A stretch of 51,037 nt of DNA from Candidatus Ruminimicrobiellum bubulum (GTDB lineage Bacteria > Elusimicrobiota > Endomicrobiia > Endomicrobiales > Endomicrobiaceae), in NCBI GenBank assembly GCA_017651625.1, contig JAGCCP010000003.1:1-51037 (forward strand), written 5' to 3'. The notes below the pieces were generated by a model. That model did not search any database. It saw only the letters and a list, made by a program, of their open reading frames with translations, and had not been told where the DNA came from. This document shows, one piece after another, positions 39,244-48,908 of the stretch. The position numbers and the translations under genes were made by a program. Each line of letters begins with the position of its first letter. Position 1 is the stretch's first letter.

Positions 39244-40551
39244 TTATTTTCTTCTGCTTTTCAAAAGCTCTATCATACTATAATCTTTGTTCTTTCTCGC
39301 ATAATCCATCGCAGAAAAGTCATCATTATCACTTGAATGCAGTCTGGCTCCATTATCCAAAAGTATCTTAGCTATATTAAAATAACCTTTTGATGCTGCC
39401 AGTATTAAAGGTGTCTTACCGCTTGCATCTTTACCGTTAACTCTTGCGCCGTTGTCTAGTAAAAAAGAAACCATATCCAAATTATTCGTATCCACAGCAA
39501 TATTTAACAATCTCGTATTATTGTCATCCTTATAATTAATAACAGCACCGTTTTTAACCAGCAAATTTGCAATTTTCAAGCTCCCCATTCTTACTGCTAT
39601 GCCTAATGGAGTTACTCCGTTATTATCGGAAGCATTAACATCTGCTTTATGTTTTACTAACATTTTTGCTATATCATAATTCGATTTATATACCGCATAC
39701 ATTAAAGGTGTGATACCATTTACATCGGCAACATTTATCTCTGCTCCGGTCGTAAAAGCAAGTTGAACCAAATCAACATTATTTGTCGCACAAGCAGATA
39801 TTAGCGGTGTTATTCCGCTATCATCTTTAGCATTAATATCGGCACCTTTCGATATTAAAAAAGCAGCCATATCGTAATCATTACTATCAAAAGCTATTAT
39901 TAACGGAGTTTTACCTTGAATACCTCTCTCATCTATTTCGGAACCGTAAGCAATAAATCTTTCCGCCAAGCGAATATTGGAAGTAAGAATAGATTCCCCT
40001 AATGTTCCGGGAACTGTTCCGACTTTATTAAAATATTTTACTATATCATTATGACCGTTTTTCATTGCAAAAACCGAAGCCGTAATGCCATCCTTTGTTT
40101 TTGCATTTATATCGGCATTATGTTTCACCATATATTTAACCAGATCAAACATACCTTTTTCCGATGCCATCATTAAGGCCGTCGTTCCGTTAGGTAACTT
40201 TGTATTCAAATCAACATCATAATCTATTAACAATTTTGCAATATCTTCCATTCCTTTGTTTATTGCCAACATCAAAGAATTCATACCCATATTGTATGCG
40301 GCATTAACATTTGCTTTGTTTTTTATAAGTAATGATGATATGTTTGAATATCCCATACCTATAGCAGTTAACAAGACAGGATTACCCATAGAATCTTGAG
40401 AATTCGGGCTTACACCTCTTCTTAAGCATTGTCTAACCACATCAAAATTATTCTGCTTTACGGCATTTACAATCGTATCGGAATTGTACGTAACCGCATA
40501 ACAAAAATTAGAAAACAAAATTAAAATAAGTATTATTATTTTTTTTAACAT
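39244..40551 (-). CDS. secreted ankyrin-repeat protein
   Basis: A protein of 435 aa. A signal peptide (MLKKIIILILILFSNFCYA) is followed by about 12 ankyrin repeats of 33 residues covering the rest, many with the G.TPL..A......(I/V)..LL..GA..N consensus. One repeat near residue 185 is irregular. The protein likely acts in the periplasm or outside the cell in protein binding. Its ATG lies one base after the stop of the TPR gene, so it is translated from the same message. Confidence 0.88.
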   Translation of the reverse strand: MLKKIIILILILFSNFCYAVTYNSDTIVNAVKQNNFDVVRQCLRRGVSPNSQDSMGNPVLLTAIGMGYSNISSLLIKNKANVNAAYNMGMNSLMLAINKGMEDIAKLLIDYDVDLNTKLPNGTTALMMASEKGMFDLVKYMVKHNADINAKTKDGITASVFAMKNGHNDIVKYFNKVGTVPGTLGESILTSNIRLAERFIAYGSEIDERGIQGKTPLIIAFDSNDYDMAAFLISKGADINAKDDSGITPLISACATNNVDLVQLAFTTGAEINVADVNGITPLMYAVYKSNYDIAKMLVKHKADVNASDNNGVTPLGIAVRMGSLKIANLLVKNGAVINYKDDNNTRLLNIAVDTNNLDMVSFLLDNGARVNGKDASGKTPLILAASKGYFNIAKILLDNGARLHSSDNDDFSAMDYARKNKDYSMIELLKSRRK

Positions 40552-40552
40552 A

Positions 40553-43500
40553 TTATGAATTTAACTCGGCTATTTTCATATGACATTCTTTTGCCAATTT
40601 TACATCGAGATTTGCAGCTTCTTTATATTTTTCAATAGCCAAATCTATTTGTTTGTTTTTTTCATAAATTTCCGCTAAGCCGAAATATGCTGTGGCAAAC
40701 TTCGGATTTATATCTATAGCTTTTGTATAAAATGACTTTGCCTGTTCGAAATTATTGTTCATCTTATAAATATCCGCTATTTTCGAATAAGCAAAAGTAG
40801 CTTTCGGTGATAATTCTATTACCATAAGTAAATCTTTTATTGCATAATCAAAATTTTTCATCTCAATATAAACTTCCGCTCTTAGAAGATAACATTGAGG
40901 ATCTTTGTAATTGAAAGAAATTGCCTTATTCAAATCTGAAATAGCATCTTCATATTTCTGCTTTCTAAAATTTATATTACCTCTATTTAAATGTATCATA
41001 CTCGCCGATGCGTTTATTTTTCCGGTATTGGCTTTCATCTCATTCTCGTTCATCTGTTTAAGCTCTTGAATCTTATTACTATCGATTATTTTTTGTTCTG
41101 CCACTTTCTGTTCATTTTGAACTACTTGTTCTTCCGCTACCTGATTCATCGCTACTACGTCTTCTTTTTTAACGTTAACAATCGGGGCAGCAACATTTTC
41201 CTCTTCCGATTTTATTCCCAACGCTTTTGCCTGAGCGAAATCTCTTTCGGCTTCTTTCTTTTTACCTATCTGTTTATATAATAAACCCCTCTTATAAAAC
41301 AATAACCCATCTTTTCCATCAAGCTGTATTAGTTTTGAATAATCCGATATGGCATCTTCTTTTTTGTTATTCTTTTCCGAAATATCTATTTTTTCCAACA
41401 ATAAATTTTTATCTTTAGAATTAAGTTTTACCGCTTTAGTGAAGTCCTGTAAAGATAACTTAATATTGTTCAATTCATAATATATTTTAGCTCTAAGCCA
41501 ATAAGATTCGTAATTCGAAGAGTCCATTTTTATAGCATTATTTATAAAATCTAAAGCAACTTTAAAATTTTGTTTATTAAAACCTGATTTTGCTAAGAAA
41601 TAAAATAATTTCTTATCTTTAACCCCTCTATCCATTGCCTTGGTTAAATATTTGACGGAATTATCATAGTCTCCCATTTCGGCAAAACTGATTCCCAAAA
41701 AGTAATCTGTCTCTTTTTCTTGTTTTTTTGCTTCATATATCGACGTTAAAAGATTTATTACTTCCGAATATTTTTTCAACTCAAAACATATCTTTGCTAA
41801 CAAATACTTATTGTCGACTTTTAATTCAAAATCTTCCACTTGCTTTGCATCATTATAAGCTTCAAGAAATTCAGATTTACTTACATAGTAATTTATTCTC
41901 GACATATATGCTTTGTCATAAGTAGGATCAAAATCCAAAGCTAAATTGATATTTTTGAGATAATTCGACGAATCTTTGAGAGACTGATATAGCAATGCTT
42001 TTTCATAATATAAATCAGCACTTCCTTCGCCCATATCTATAATTTTATTAAGACACTCTATCGCATCTTTATATTTCTTTAACTCAGTAAAAGCTTTGGA
42101 TTTCTTTTCATACAATTCCGGATTTTTTTCTTTAGAATACTTAATTGCCATGTCATAATCTTTAATTGCATCTTTATACTTTGATTGTACGAAATAAAAA
42201 TCGGCTCTCTTTTGATAATACAACGGATTTGTTTTATCTTCTTTTATCAATTTATCCAACTGTTTAATGTCATAAAAAACTTCTTCTTCTTTTTTCGGTT
42301 CTATCTGTTGTTCGGTAGTAACTACCGGGTCAGAATTAATATTATTCCCTTCCGATATATTCGTAGCTAAATTATCATTGACAATTTCCTTAGTTTCTTC
42401 GGGTATTTCAAATTTATCTTGAGGTTGTACTTCAACAGATGCAACCGGCGGTTGTGTTTCAACAACTTCTTCAATAGGTTGATTTTGTTGTTCTACTGAA
42501 GATACATCGTTTATATTTTCTCTTGTTTCAGAGACAAAAGTATTCTGTTGTTCAACCTTTTCCGTAAACTCTCTTCCTTCCGACAAAGCTGAAAGAGCGT
42601 TATCTGAAATCACTTCATTATTCACTTCTGGCTTTTCTATATTTTCTTCAACGACTTCCTCTTTAATCTTACTCTTTCGCTCTGTAACACGTTCCGTTTT
42701 TGCACTGCTTTTTGTATGCTTTCTGGAAAGAACACTTAGAATTTTGGAAGTACTTTTTTTCTCTTTTGTTTTTTTCTTTTCAGAATAAAAATATCTCTTC
42801 GTTTCCAATATTTCACTATCCAAATCCAAAATTTTATTCGTACTTAAAATTTTTAATGCAATATCATAATTTTTTAGAGCATCAATAACTTCCCCTCTGT
42901 TTCTGTTTATTATTCCTTTATAAAAATATATGCATGCATTATTATCATCGATATTTAATAAGAAATCAATATCCGCCAAAGCTTCGGAATAAGCTTTCAT
43001 TTTTATATATATATTTATTCTTCTCAAATAATATTCCTCTTTTTCGGGTTCCAAAGTTATTATCTTTGTGTAATCCATAAGAGCTTTCTGTAATTCGTTA
43101 ACTTTAACGTAAGAATCTGCCCTTAACTTTAAGCATTCAACATTTTGCAAATTTTCTTCCAAGAAAACAGTCGCAAATTTAATACAAGACTCATAATCTT
43201 CTTTTAAAAATTTAATTTTTATATTCAACAATATAGCTTCCTGATTTGTTCCATCCATTTCCAAAACTTTAACTATATCGTTTTCGGCTTCATCGTACAA
43301 CTTCATAATGACAAGTATCTTTGCTCTGCCGAGATAAGATTCTGCATCATCTCCCTTCTGTTCCAAAACTTTATTTAAATCGTCCAAGGCTTTATCGTTA
43401 TATCCCAATTTTGCCAACACTAAGGCTCTTTTTTTGTATACAGCAATATCTTCATATCCCAAATCAACAGCTTTATCGAAATATTCCAAAGCATTGGTAT

Positions 43501-44956
43501 TTTCAGAGGTATTTAAGTAACAAAGTCCTAAATAAAAATTACTTTCTTTCGGCAAATATTGTGCACTTATTGTTTTTCTGAAATCGTCCAGTGCAAGATT
43601 ATAATTTCTGATATTTGCATAAGAAACACCTCTCCAATAGTATGTTTCTATTATGGATGGATCTTTTTCTATTATTTCCGTAAAATATTTTATGGCATCG
43701 CCGTATCTGTTTAATTTAATCAAACATGTTGCATAAGCAAATAATACTTCGGGGGTTTCGCAAGAAAGTTTTATTGCTTTTGAGAAATAACTTTCGGCCG
43801 CAGTAATATCATCGGTAAAGAAATAACTTAAGCCACAACAATAAAACAATTCGGGATTTTTATATTCGTCAAGTTCTATCGATTTTTTCAGGTTTATAAT
43901 GGAATTTTTATAATCTTCGTTTAATATATTTATATAACCCAAAAATGCGAAACAAATAAAACTGTTGTCCATAAATTCTATGGCTTGAAGAAGCTCTTCA
44001 ACCGCTTTTTGAATTTCTTTTTTTGATATAAGAATACTTGCTTTCGCTATATATGCAGGTCCAAAAGAATAATCTAAATCTATCGCTTCGCTATAAAGTT
44101 TAAAAGCTTTATCATCCAATCCTTGTTCTTTGTGCAAGTTACCCAGATTATAATAAGCATAACTGTCTTCTGGCATTATTTCCATAGCGGATTTAAAACA
44201 TTCCTCCGCCAAATCTTCTTCCAATTTTTTTCTATGGGCAAGACCTTTGTTGTTAAGAGCGTAAACATCTTCCGGTCTTAACTTTAAAGCCTCTTCAAAA
44301 TCTTTTATTGCTTCGTCCAAACATTCCATATTTGCATAAGTTATTCCCCTGTTACAAAAGGCATAACTATCTTTTTTATTCAATTCTATAGCTTTCGTGA
44401 AATCCTTTATGGCTTGTTGATACTGCAACAATCCTCTATAAGCCATGGCTCTGCCATAAAAAGCCGATTCTATACCGGAGTTCAATTCTATTGCTTTATT
44501 AAAATACTCTATGGCTTCGTTAAATAGATTTTGAATTATTCTTATGTTTCCCAGTGTTGTATATACACTGGGATTTTGAGGGTTAAGCTCTATTGCTTTG
44601 TTGAAATCCTGCTCGGATGAAGCAAAGTCTTTCAAAAACACATATGTTTTTCCTCTTGCGATAAAAGCAAACGTAAAATTCTTATCTAATTCTATTGCCT
44701 TTGAAAAATCGTCGAGAGCGTTTTTGTAATCCGCTTTTTTATTATAAACCATACCTCTGCTATAATATGCGGATGCATCGGTAGGATTGTAGGCTATACT
44801 TGCCGTATATAAATCTATCAATTTATCTAAATCTTTTTTCTGTTGCGTGGTTAAAATTTTGTTAATTTTGATTTTATATTTTTCCGGATAGAACTCAATT
44901 TCTTCCACTGTTTTTTTTATAAAAGAATCTATATTCTTCTTGTAATCGACGGTCAT
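40553..44956 (-). CDS. large TPR-repeat protein
   Basis: A protein of 1467 aa with roughly thirty TPR units of 34 residues in two blocks (about 35-730 and 900-1460). Examples are A.AYYSRGMVYNKKADYKNALDDF-type units. The blocks are separated by a Lys-rich (KKKTKEKKST) then Glu/Gln/Val-rich linker of about 150 residues. A second small linker lies near 1270. There is no signal peptide or membrane segment, so it is a cytoplasmic scaffold unless it is tethered by the small membrane protein upstream. GGAG lies ten bases before the ATG. It is the middle gene of a three-gene operon. Confidence 0.9.
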   Translation of the reverse strand: MTVDYKKNIDSFIKKTVEEIEFYPEKYKIKINKILTTQQKKDLDKLIDLYTASIAYNPTDASAYYSRGMVYNKKADYKNALDDFSKAIELDKNFTFAFIARGKTYVFLKDFASSEQDFNKAIELNPQNPSVYTTLGNIRIIQNLFNEAIEYFNKAIELNSGIESAFYGRAMAYRGLLQYQQAIKDFTKAIELNKKDSYAFCNRGITYANMECLDEAIKDFEEALKLRPEDVYALNNKGLAHRKKLEEDLAEECFKSAMEIMPEDSYAYYNLGNLHKEQGLDDKAFKLYSEAIDLDYSFGPAYIAKASILISKKEIQKAVEELLQAIEFMDNSFICFAFLGYINILNEDYKNSIINLKKSIELDEYKNPELFYCCGLSYFFTDDITAAESYFSKAIKLSCETPEVLFAYATCLIKLNRYGDAIKYFTEIIEKDPSIIETYYWRGVSYANIRNYNLALDDFRKTISAQYLPKESNFYLGLCYLNTSENTNALEYFDKAVDLGYEDIAVYKKRALVLAKLGYNDKALDDLNKVLEQKGDDAESYLGRAKILVIMKLYDEAENDIVKVLEMDGTNQEAILLNIKIKFLKEDYESCIKFATVFLEENLQNVECLKLRADSYVKVNELQKALMDYTKIITLEPEKEEYYLRRINIYIKMKAYSEALADIDFLLNIDDNNACIYFYKGIINRNRGEVIDALKNYDIALKILSTNKILDLDSEILETKRYFYSEKKKTKEKKSTSKILSVLSRKHTKSSAKTERVTERKSKIKEEVVEENIEKPEVNNEVISDNALSALSEGREFTEKVEQQNTFVSETRENINDVSSVEQQNQPIEEVVETQPPVASVEVQPQDKFEIPEETKEIVNDNLATNISEGNNINSDPVVTTEQQIEPKKEEEVFYDIKQLDKLIKEDKTNPLYYQKRADFYFVQSKYKDAIKDYDMAIKYSKEKNPELYEKKSKAFTELKKYKDAIECLNKIIDMGEGSADLYYEKALLYQSLKDSSNYLKNINLALDFDPTYDKAYMSRINYYVSKSEFLEAYNDAKQVEDFELKVDNKYLLAKICFELKKYSEVINLLTSIYEAKKQEKETDYFLGISFAEMGDYDNSVKYLTKAMDRGVKDKKLFYFLAKSGFNKQNFKVALDFINNAIKMDSSNYESYWLRAKIYYELNNIKLSLQDFTKAVKLNSKDKNLLLEKIDISEKNNKKEDAISDYSKLIQLDGKDGLLFYKRGLLYKQIGKKKEAERDFAQAKALGIKSEEENVAAPIVNVKKEDVVAMNQVAEEQVVQNEQKVAEQKIIDSNKIQELKQMNENEMKANTGKINASASMIHLNRGNINFRKQKYEDAISDLNKAISFNYKDPQCYLLRAEVYIEMKNFDYAIKDLLMVIELSPKATFAYSKIADIYKMNNNFEQAKSFYTKAIDINPKFATAYFGLAEIYEKNKQIDLAIEKYKEAANLDVKLAKECHMKIAELNS

Positions 44957-44976
44957 AATACATTTTCTCCAATAAA

Positions 44977-45195
44977 TTATTTCTTTTTAATAAATGTACC
45001 TATAACTAACCCGAAAAACATACCTACAATAATACCCATCAGGACATTCGTTACACCTATAACTGCAAGAAAAACTCCGAATACGGCACCGGCAAGCAAA
45101 CCGACAACATCATAAGTTTTCGGTTTGGATGATACTGTCTCTTCCAGAATTTCTTCTTGTATCTCTTCCTGATTTATCTCTTCACCATTTTCCAT
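44977..45195 (-). CDS. small glycine-zipper membrane protein
   Basis: A protein of 72 aa. An acidic N-terminus (eleven Glu in the first twenty residues) is followed by two membrane helices rich in GxxxG-type spacing (LLAGAVFGVFLAVIG and MGIIVGMFFGLVIG) and a Lys tail. It looks like a helical-hairpin protein that could oligomerise; no family is assigned. It is the first gene of the operon with the TPR and ankyrin genes, right after a good promoter. Confidence 0.75.
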   Translation of the reverse strand: MENGEEINQEEIQEEILEETVSSKPKTYDVVGLLAGAVFGVFLAVIGVTNVLMGIIVGMFFGLVIGTFIKKK

Positions 45196-45222
45196 GCTTT
45201 ATACTCTCAAACGTTTCTTATA

Positions 45223-45252
45223 ATTATACCATTATATCTATTGTATTTTCAA
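45223..45252 (-). promoter_or_regulatory. promoter of the glycine-zipper/TPR/ankyrin operon
   Basis: TTGAAA (45247-45252), 18 bp, TATAAT (45223-45228) on the minus strand. The -35 lies in the 3' end of the cca gene. The leader is about 20 nt. Confidence 0.65.
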
Positions 45253-46590
45253 CAAGTTTTTTAATTTTTCCAAAACTTCTTCTCTTGTTATTTTAGGATT
45301 TTCAAATTGTAAGTTTCTTATATACTCTTTTACATCGTTTATCCATTTCCCAGCAGGCTTGTTAAATATACTAATTAGTTCATTTCCGTCAAACAATTCA
45401 TTTTTTGGTATCAACATATTCGCATTTTCCAACGATTTAACTCTATCGAAAAGGTCACTATCAAAATCTTTAGTATCAGCGATATTTAATAGCTTTATAT
45501 CTTCTATGTTTCCTCCCATTTTATTTGCAAATTTTCTTACGGAAGAATCTTTCCATTCTTTAACATACATTTTAGGGTACATATGATTTTGTATAAGGAA
45601 ACAAACTTTTTTTATAAAGTCTGTAGGATACTTTAACCTTATCAAAATTTGCCTGGCCAACAGAGAACTTACCGTTTCATGATTTATAAAAGAAATCTTA
45701 TCACCATTTATAGTTTGAGTTTGAGGTTTTCCTATATCATGAAATAAAGCCGCCATCCTTAATAACAAATTAGGTTTTATGTTGTCCAAAACATCCATTG
45801 TATGTCCGTAAACATCTTTATCATGATACTGCGTTGGTTGTAAAACTTTTTGTGTTTGTTTTAACTCAGGAAATAAAATATTAAGTAAATCTATATCATC
45901 GAGCATATAGAATGCTTTTGAAGGAGTATCCAACAATAACATTTTGTTTATCTCTTCTGCTATTCTTTCTCCGGAAACAATCGTTATTCTGCCGACTTTA
46001 TTTTTCATACTTTGATATGTTTTCGGTTCTATTGTAAAATTTAATTGGAAAGATTGTCTGACAGCTCTCAATATTCTTAGAGGATCTTGTTCAAAAATTA
46101 TATCAGAGGCAGATTCGTCGGTAACTCTAATTGTTTTATTCTGAATATCATTTAAGCCGTTTTTTGTTAAATCTAACAGTTCAAAATCATTTAATCTTAA
46201 GAAAAGAGCATTAACGGTAAAATCTCGTCTCAATGCATCTTGCTCCAATGTTCCGATTTCCGTTTGCGGATTTCTGGAATTTTTATCATAATACTCTTTT
46301 CTTGGCATTATAAATTCTATTTCTTTGTTTTCAATTAATAATTTTGATGTTGCAAATTTCTCGAATGTGACCGGAGGATGAATATTTAGTTTATAGGCAA
46401 CGAGTTTGGAAAATTCTATACCTGCATTTTCACCTTCAACCATAATATCCAAATCGTTCGGTTCTCTGTTTAAAATAATATCTCTTACGAAACCGCCGAC
46501 AGCATAAATAATAAAATTGTTATCTTTTGCTATTTTGATAAGTTTTTCAACTACAGATTGATAAGTTTGAGGTATTTTCAGAGATTCCAT
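45238..46590 (-). CDS. cca: CCA tRNA nucleotidyltransferase (HD-domain type)
   Basis: A class II nucleotidyltransferase of 450 aa. It has GGFVRD at 32-37, the metal site DLD (Asp46, Asp48), RRDFTVNAL near 143 and EQDPLRILRAVRQ. A C-terminal HD domain contains LFHDIGKPQT near 283. It adds or repairs the 3' CCA of tRNAs. The neighbouring tRNA-Ser gene has no encoded CCA, which agrees. Poly(A) polymerase is an alternative but less likely. The ATG at 46590 has no clear Shine-Dalgarno site, and the gene may be co-transcribed with the tRNA. Confidence 0.88.
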   Translation of the reverse strand: MESLKIPQTYQSVVEKLIKIAKDNNFIIYAVGGFVRDIILNREPNDLDIMVEGENAGIEFSKLVAYKLNIHPPVTFEKFATSKLLIENKEIEFIMPRKEYYDKNSRNPQTEIGTLEQDALRRDFTVNALFLRLNDFELLDLTKNGLNDIQNKTIRVTDESASDIIFEQDPLRILRAVRQSFQLNFTIEPKTYQSMKNKVGRITIVSGERIAEEINKMLLLDTPSKAFYMLDDIDLLNILFPELKQTQKVLQPTQYHDKDVYGHTMDVLDNIKPNLLLRMAALFHDIGKPQTQTINGDKISFINHETVSSLLARQILIRLKYPTDFIKKVCFLIQNHMYPKMYVKEWKDSSVRKFANKMGGNIEDIKLLNIADTKDFDSDLFDRVKSLENANMLIPKNELFDGNELISIFNKPAGKWINDVKEYIRNLQFENPKITREEVLEKLKNLLKIQ

Positions 46591-46672
46591 TTTTTATATT
46601 TCAACGATAAAAAACATTTTGTTAAATAACACAACTATTTAAATTCTTCGATTTTAAAAATCTGAAAGGATA

Positions 46673-46759
46673 CGGAGAGAGAGGGATTCGAACCCTCGAT
46701 AGAGTTCCCCCTATAGCAGTTTTCGAGACTACCGCCTTCAACCACTCGGCCATCTCTCC
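46673..46759 (-). tRNA. tRNA-Ser (anticodon CGA)
   Basis: An 87-nt class II tRNA. The acceptor GGAGAGA pairs with TCTCTCC. The anticodon arm GTAGT-CTCGAAA-ACTGC has CGA at 34-36 (reads UCG). There is a long variable arm and a T-loop GGTTCGAATCC. The discriminator base is G; the next bases are TAT, so CCA is not encoded. Confidence 0.95.
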
Positions 46760-46791
46760 ATAAGAGATATAATAAAAATTTCAAATAACTT

Positions 46792-47202
46792 TTAGCCTTC
46801 CGTAGAAAACTCGTCTGTTATAACAGGTTCATTATTGAGAGAACCTTTTAATGTTATTGTTTTACCGCCATGTTCCGTCGTAGCAGTAAAAAACCAATCA
46901 TCCCCGTCTCTTTTTACATCTTTAACGGTATACGAAGTAAAATATTTATTTTTCTCCGCATTCACACCAAGAATCAGTTTATCGTCACCTGCACCGTTTG
47001 CCGTCGTAGGATAAAAACTACCGTTTCTGGCAAAATAAATTTGCTCCGCCGCATTAACTTCGGCAAGCAAAGACTTACCTTCAACGGAAATACTTTTTCT
47101 TACATATCCTTTATAAACAGGAACTGCTGCCATAGATAAAATACCAACTATAGCTATGGTTATTATCACTTCAGGGAAAGTAAATCCTTTTATTTTTAAC
47201 AT
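46792..47202 (-). CDS. type IV pilin-like protein
   Basis: A protein of 136 aa. A short leader ends in Gly6, followed by Phe7 and the class III signal FTFPEVIITIAIVGILSMAA with Glu11 at position +5. This is the prepilin peptidase site and N-terminal helix of type IVa pilins and pseudopilins. The C-terminal domain contains YFARNGSFYPTTANG and a beta-rich end, as in PilE/PilA-like minor pilins. It lacks a disulfide pair. A strong promoter lies upstream. It stands alone, with no assembly genes nearby. Confidence 0.88.
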   Translation of the reverse strand: MLKIKGFTFPEVIITIAIVGILSMAAVPVYKGYVRKSISVEGKSLLAEVNAAEQIYFARNGSFYPTTANGAGDDKLILGVNAEKNKYFTSYTVKDVKRDGDDWFFTATTEHGGKTITLKGSLNNEPVITDEFSTEG

Positions 47203-47245
47203 ACATTACCCCTATATGAACAATCATATATTAACATCACGATAT

Positions 47246-47274
47246 ATTATAATACAAACAACTATTTTTTTCAA
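47246..47274 (-). promoter_or_regulatory. strong sigma70-type promoter of the pilin gene
   Basis: TTGAAA (47269-47274), 17 bp, TATAAT (47246-47251) on the minus strand, near consensus. The leader is about 37 nt with GGGG before the ATG. Confidence 0.8.
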
Positions 47275-47291
47275 TATCTTAGTTTGCAAAT

Positions 47292-48908
47292 TTAATCGTT
47301 TATTTTCATAAAAATTTTTGATATTTTTTTGTTATATGGATATTTCTTTATATATTCATACACCGACGAATATAAATATTCGTTTTTTTCTTCTTTTCCC
47401 AGGGAATCATTGTAAAGAGTTATTATATAATTTTCAACATATCTCGGATTATTTGATAATTTAGCGGCCTTATCTAAATATTCTATCTCCAGTTGTTTCG
47501 GCATATTTTTAGAAAAAGTATAATATCTCCAAGCCATAACGTTTTTTAATGAAAAAAATATTAAGATAAATATTACTAAACAAAGAATTAAATTAAACAA
47601 TAAGTTGTTACTAAAATTTATTGTTTTTTTATCTTTATAAAAAGAAACAGATGTTAATAATGCCAAATAAATAAGAAACATCATTGCATTTGCCGGAATA
47701 TTAAAATGAAAATCAACAAAACTCCCCACACAAATCGAACAACAAGAGGCAAACAACCCTATGGATAAAATCTTTTTTTTGTACGATAAAAATTTAATTC
47801 TTCTCAAAAAAATAAACATTATCATAAAAACAACCAACAAAAATATTGCATAGGCAGGATATCCCACATCTAACAATAATTCCAACCAATCGTTATGTAA
47901 ATATTCCGGATATGCTCTTAAATCTTCTTTTAAATACTTATCTATCAATATAGGAAAAGATGCAAAACCTATTCCCGTAACAGGATAATCTTGTAAAACA
48001 TCAAAAGACATATCATAAAGTTTTAATCTCGTCGCTTCAGACATTCCCGTAGTTCTTTGGCTGTAAGCATTAATTGCATCTATATTCTTGTATATGACAA
48101 AAGAAGATACACCTAAGATTAAAAGCACAGCTGCAATTCTATAAAGTTTTTGTTTGAAAGTATCAGAAAAATGATAAACATATAAGAACAAAAATATAAA
48201 TATGGCAGAAAATGTTGCCAACATTGCTCCTCTGGAGCGAGTCAAAATAACACTTATTAACGACATCAATGATATTATTATAAGCACCGTTTGTTTGACC
48301 ATAAACTCATTTTTTTTATTTTCGATTAAATATTTTTGATATCTTAAAAAATTATAAATTAACAAAGCCAAAGATATAAAAAACGACATCGATAAAAATA
48401 CTCCGGCATTGTTTCTGTTTGTAAATGGTCCGAAATTACCGAGACTATTAGTCCCTAAAAAGAATTTAATGTATTCACCTTTGGGGAAACAAAGCCCTAT
48501 CATCATAACAATAGCTGAAACCGTTAATGTTAAATATAGAAGTTTTTTTATTCTTTTCAAATCATAAAATAATTGGTTAATGATTATAAAAAACATCATA
48601 TATGTAAATATGGAATTAAATTCTCTAAATGTGTGAAAAGGCGAAATCGTAAATGGTATAAAATCTTTTTGTTGTAATATTGTATGATGATTTAATATTT
48701 GTACAACAGCAAACAAAATAAACATTGTAAAAATAATGTTTACAAATAATGCCGGCAAAGTAAATTTAAATTTTTTATTGGTAAACAACAGGTATATAAA
48801 AACAAATGCCGTTAAAATTTGAAAAATAAAAAATGCCCAAGGTTCCGTTCCTGCAAAACTCAAAGGCACAAAAAAAACTAGTATTGAAAGAAGCAAATTA
48901 ACAAACAT
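47292..48908 (-). CDS. O-antigen ligase/polymerase-like membrane protein
   Basis: A polytopic protein of 538 aa with about twelve hydrophobic segments. LTRSRGAMLAT and the periplasmic loop motif HNDWLELLLDVG near residue 336 are typical of the Wzy/WaaL O-antigen ligase family. The C-terminal 100 residues are soluble. It may join or polymerise surface glycans. It fits the LPS core genes in the window, although other substrates (such as pilin glycans) are possible in this family. Its ATG overlaps the pyrK stop (TAATG), so it is translationally coupled to a pyrimidine operon. Confidence 0.82.
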   Translation of the reverse strand: MFVNLLLSILVFFVPLSFAGTEPWAFFIFQILTAFVFIYLLFTNKKFKFTLPALFVNIIFTMFILFAVVQILNHHTILQQKDFIPFTISPFHTFREFNSIFTYMMFFIIINQLFYDLKRIKKLLYLTLTVSAIVMMIGLCFPKGEYIKFFLGTNSLGNFGPFTNRNNAGVFLSMSFFISLALLIYNFLRYQKYLIENKKNEFMVKQTVLIIISLMSLISVILTRSRGAMLATFSAIFIFLFLYVYHFSDTFKQKLYRIAAVLLILGVSSFVIYKNIDAINAYSQRTTGMSEATRLKLYDMSFDVLQDYPVTGIGFASFPILIDKYLKEDLRAYPEYLHNDWLELLLDVGYPAYAIFLLVVFMIMFIFLRRIKFLSYKKKILSIGLFASCCSICVGSFVDFHFNIPANAMMFLIYLALLTSVSFYKDKKTINFSNNLLFNLILCLVIFILIFFSLKNVMAWRYYTFSKNMPKQLEIEYLDKAAKLSNNPRYVENYIITLYNDSLGKEEKNEYLYSSVYEYIKKYPYNKKISKIFMKIND

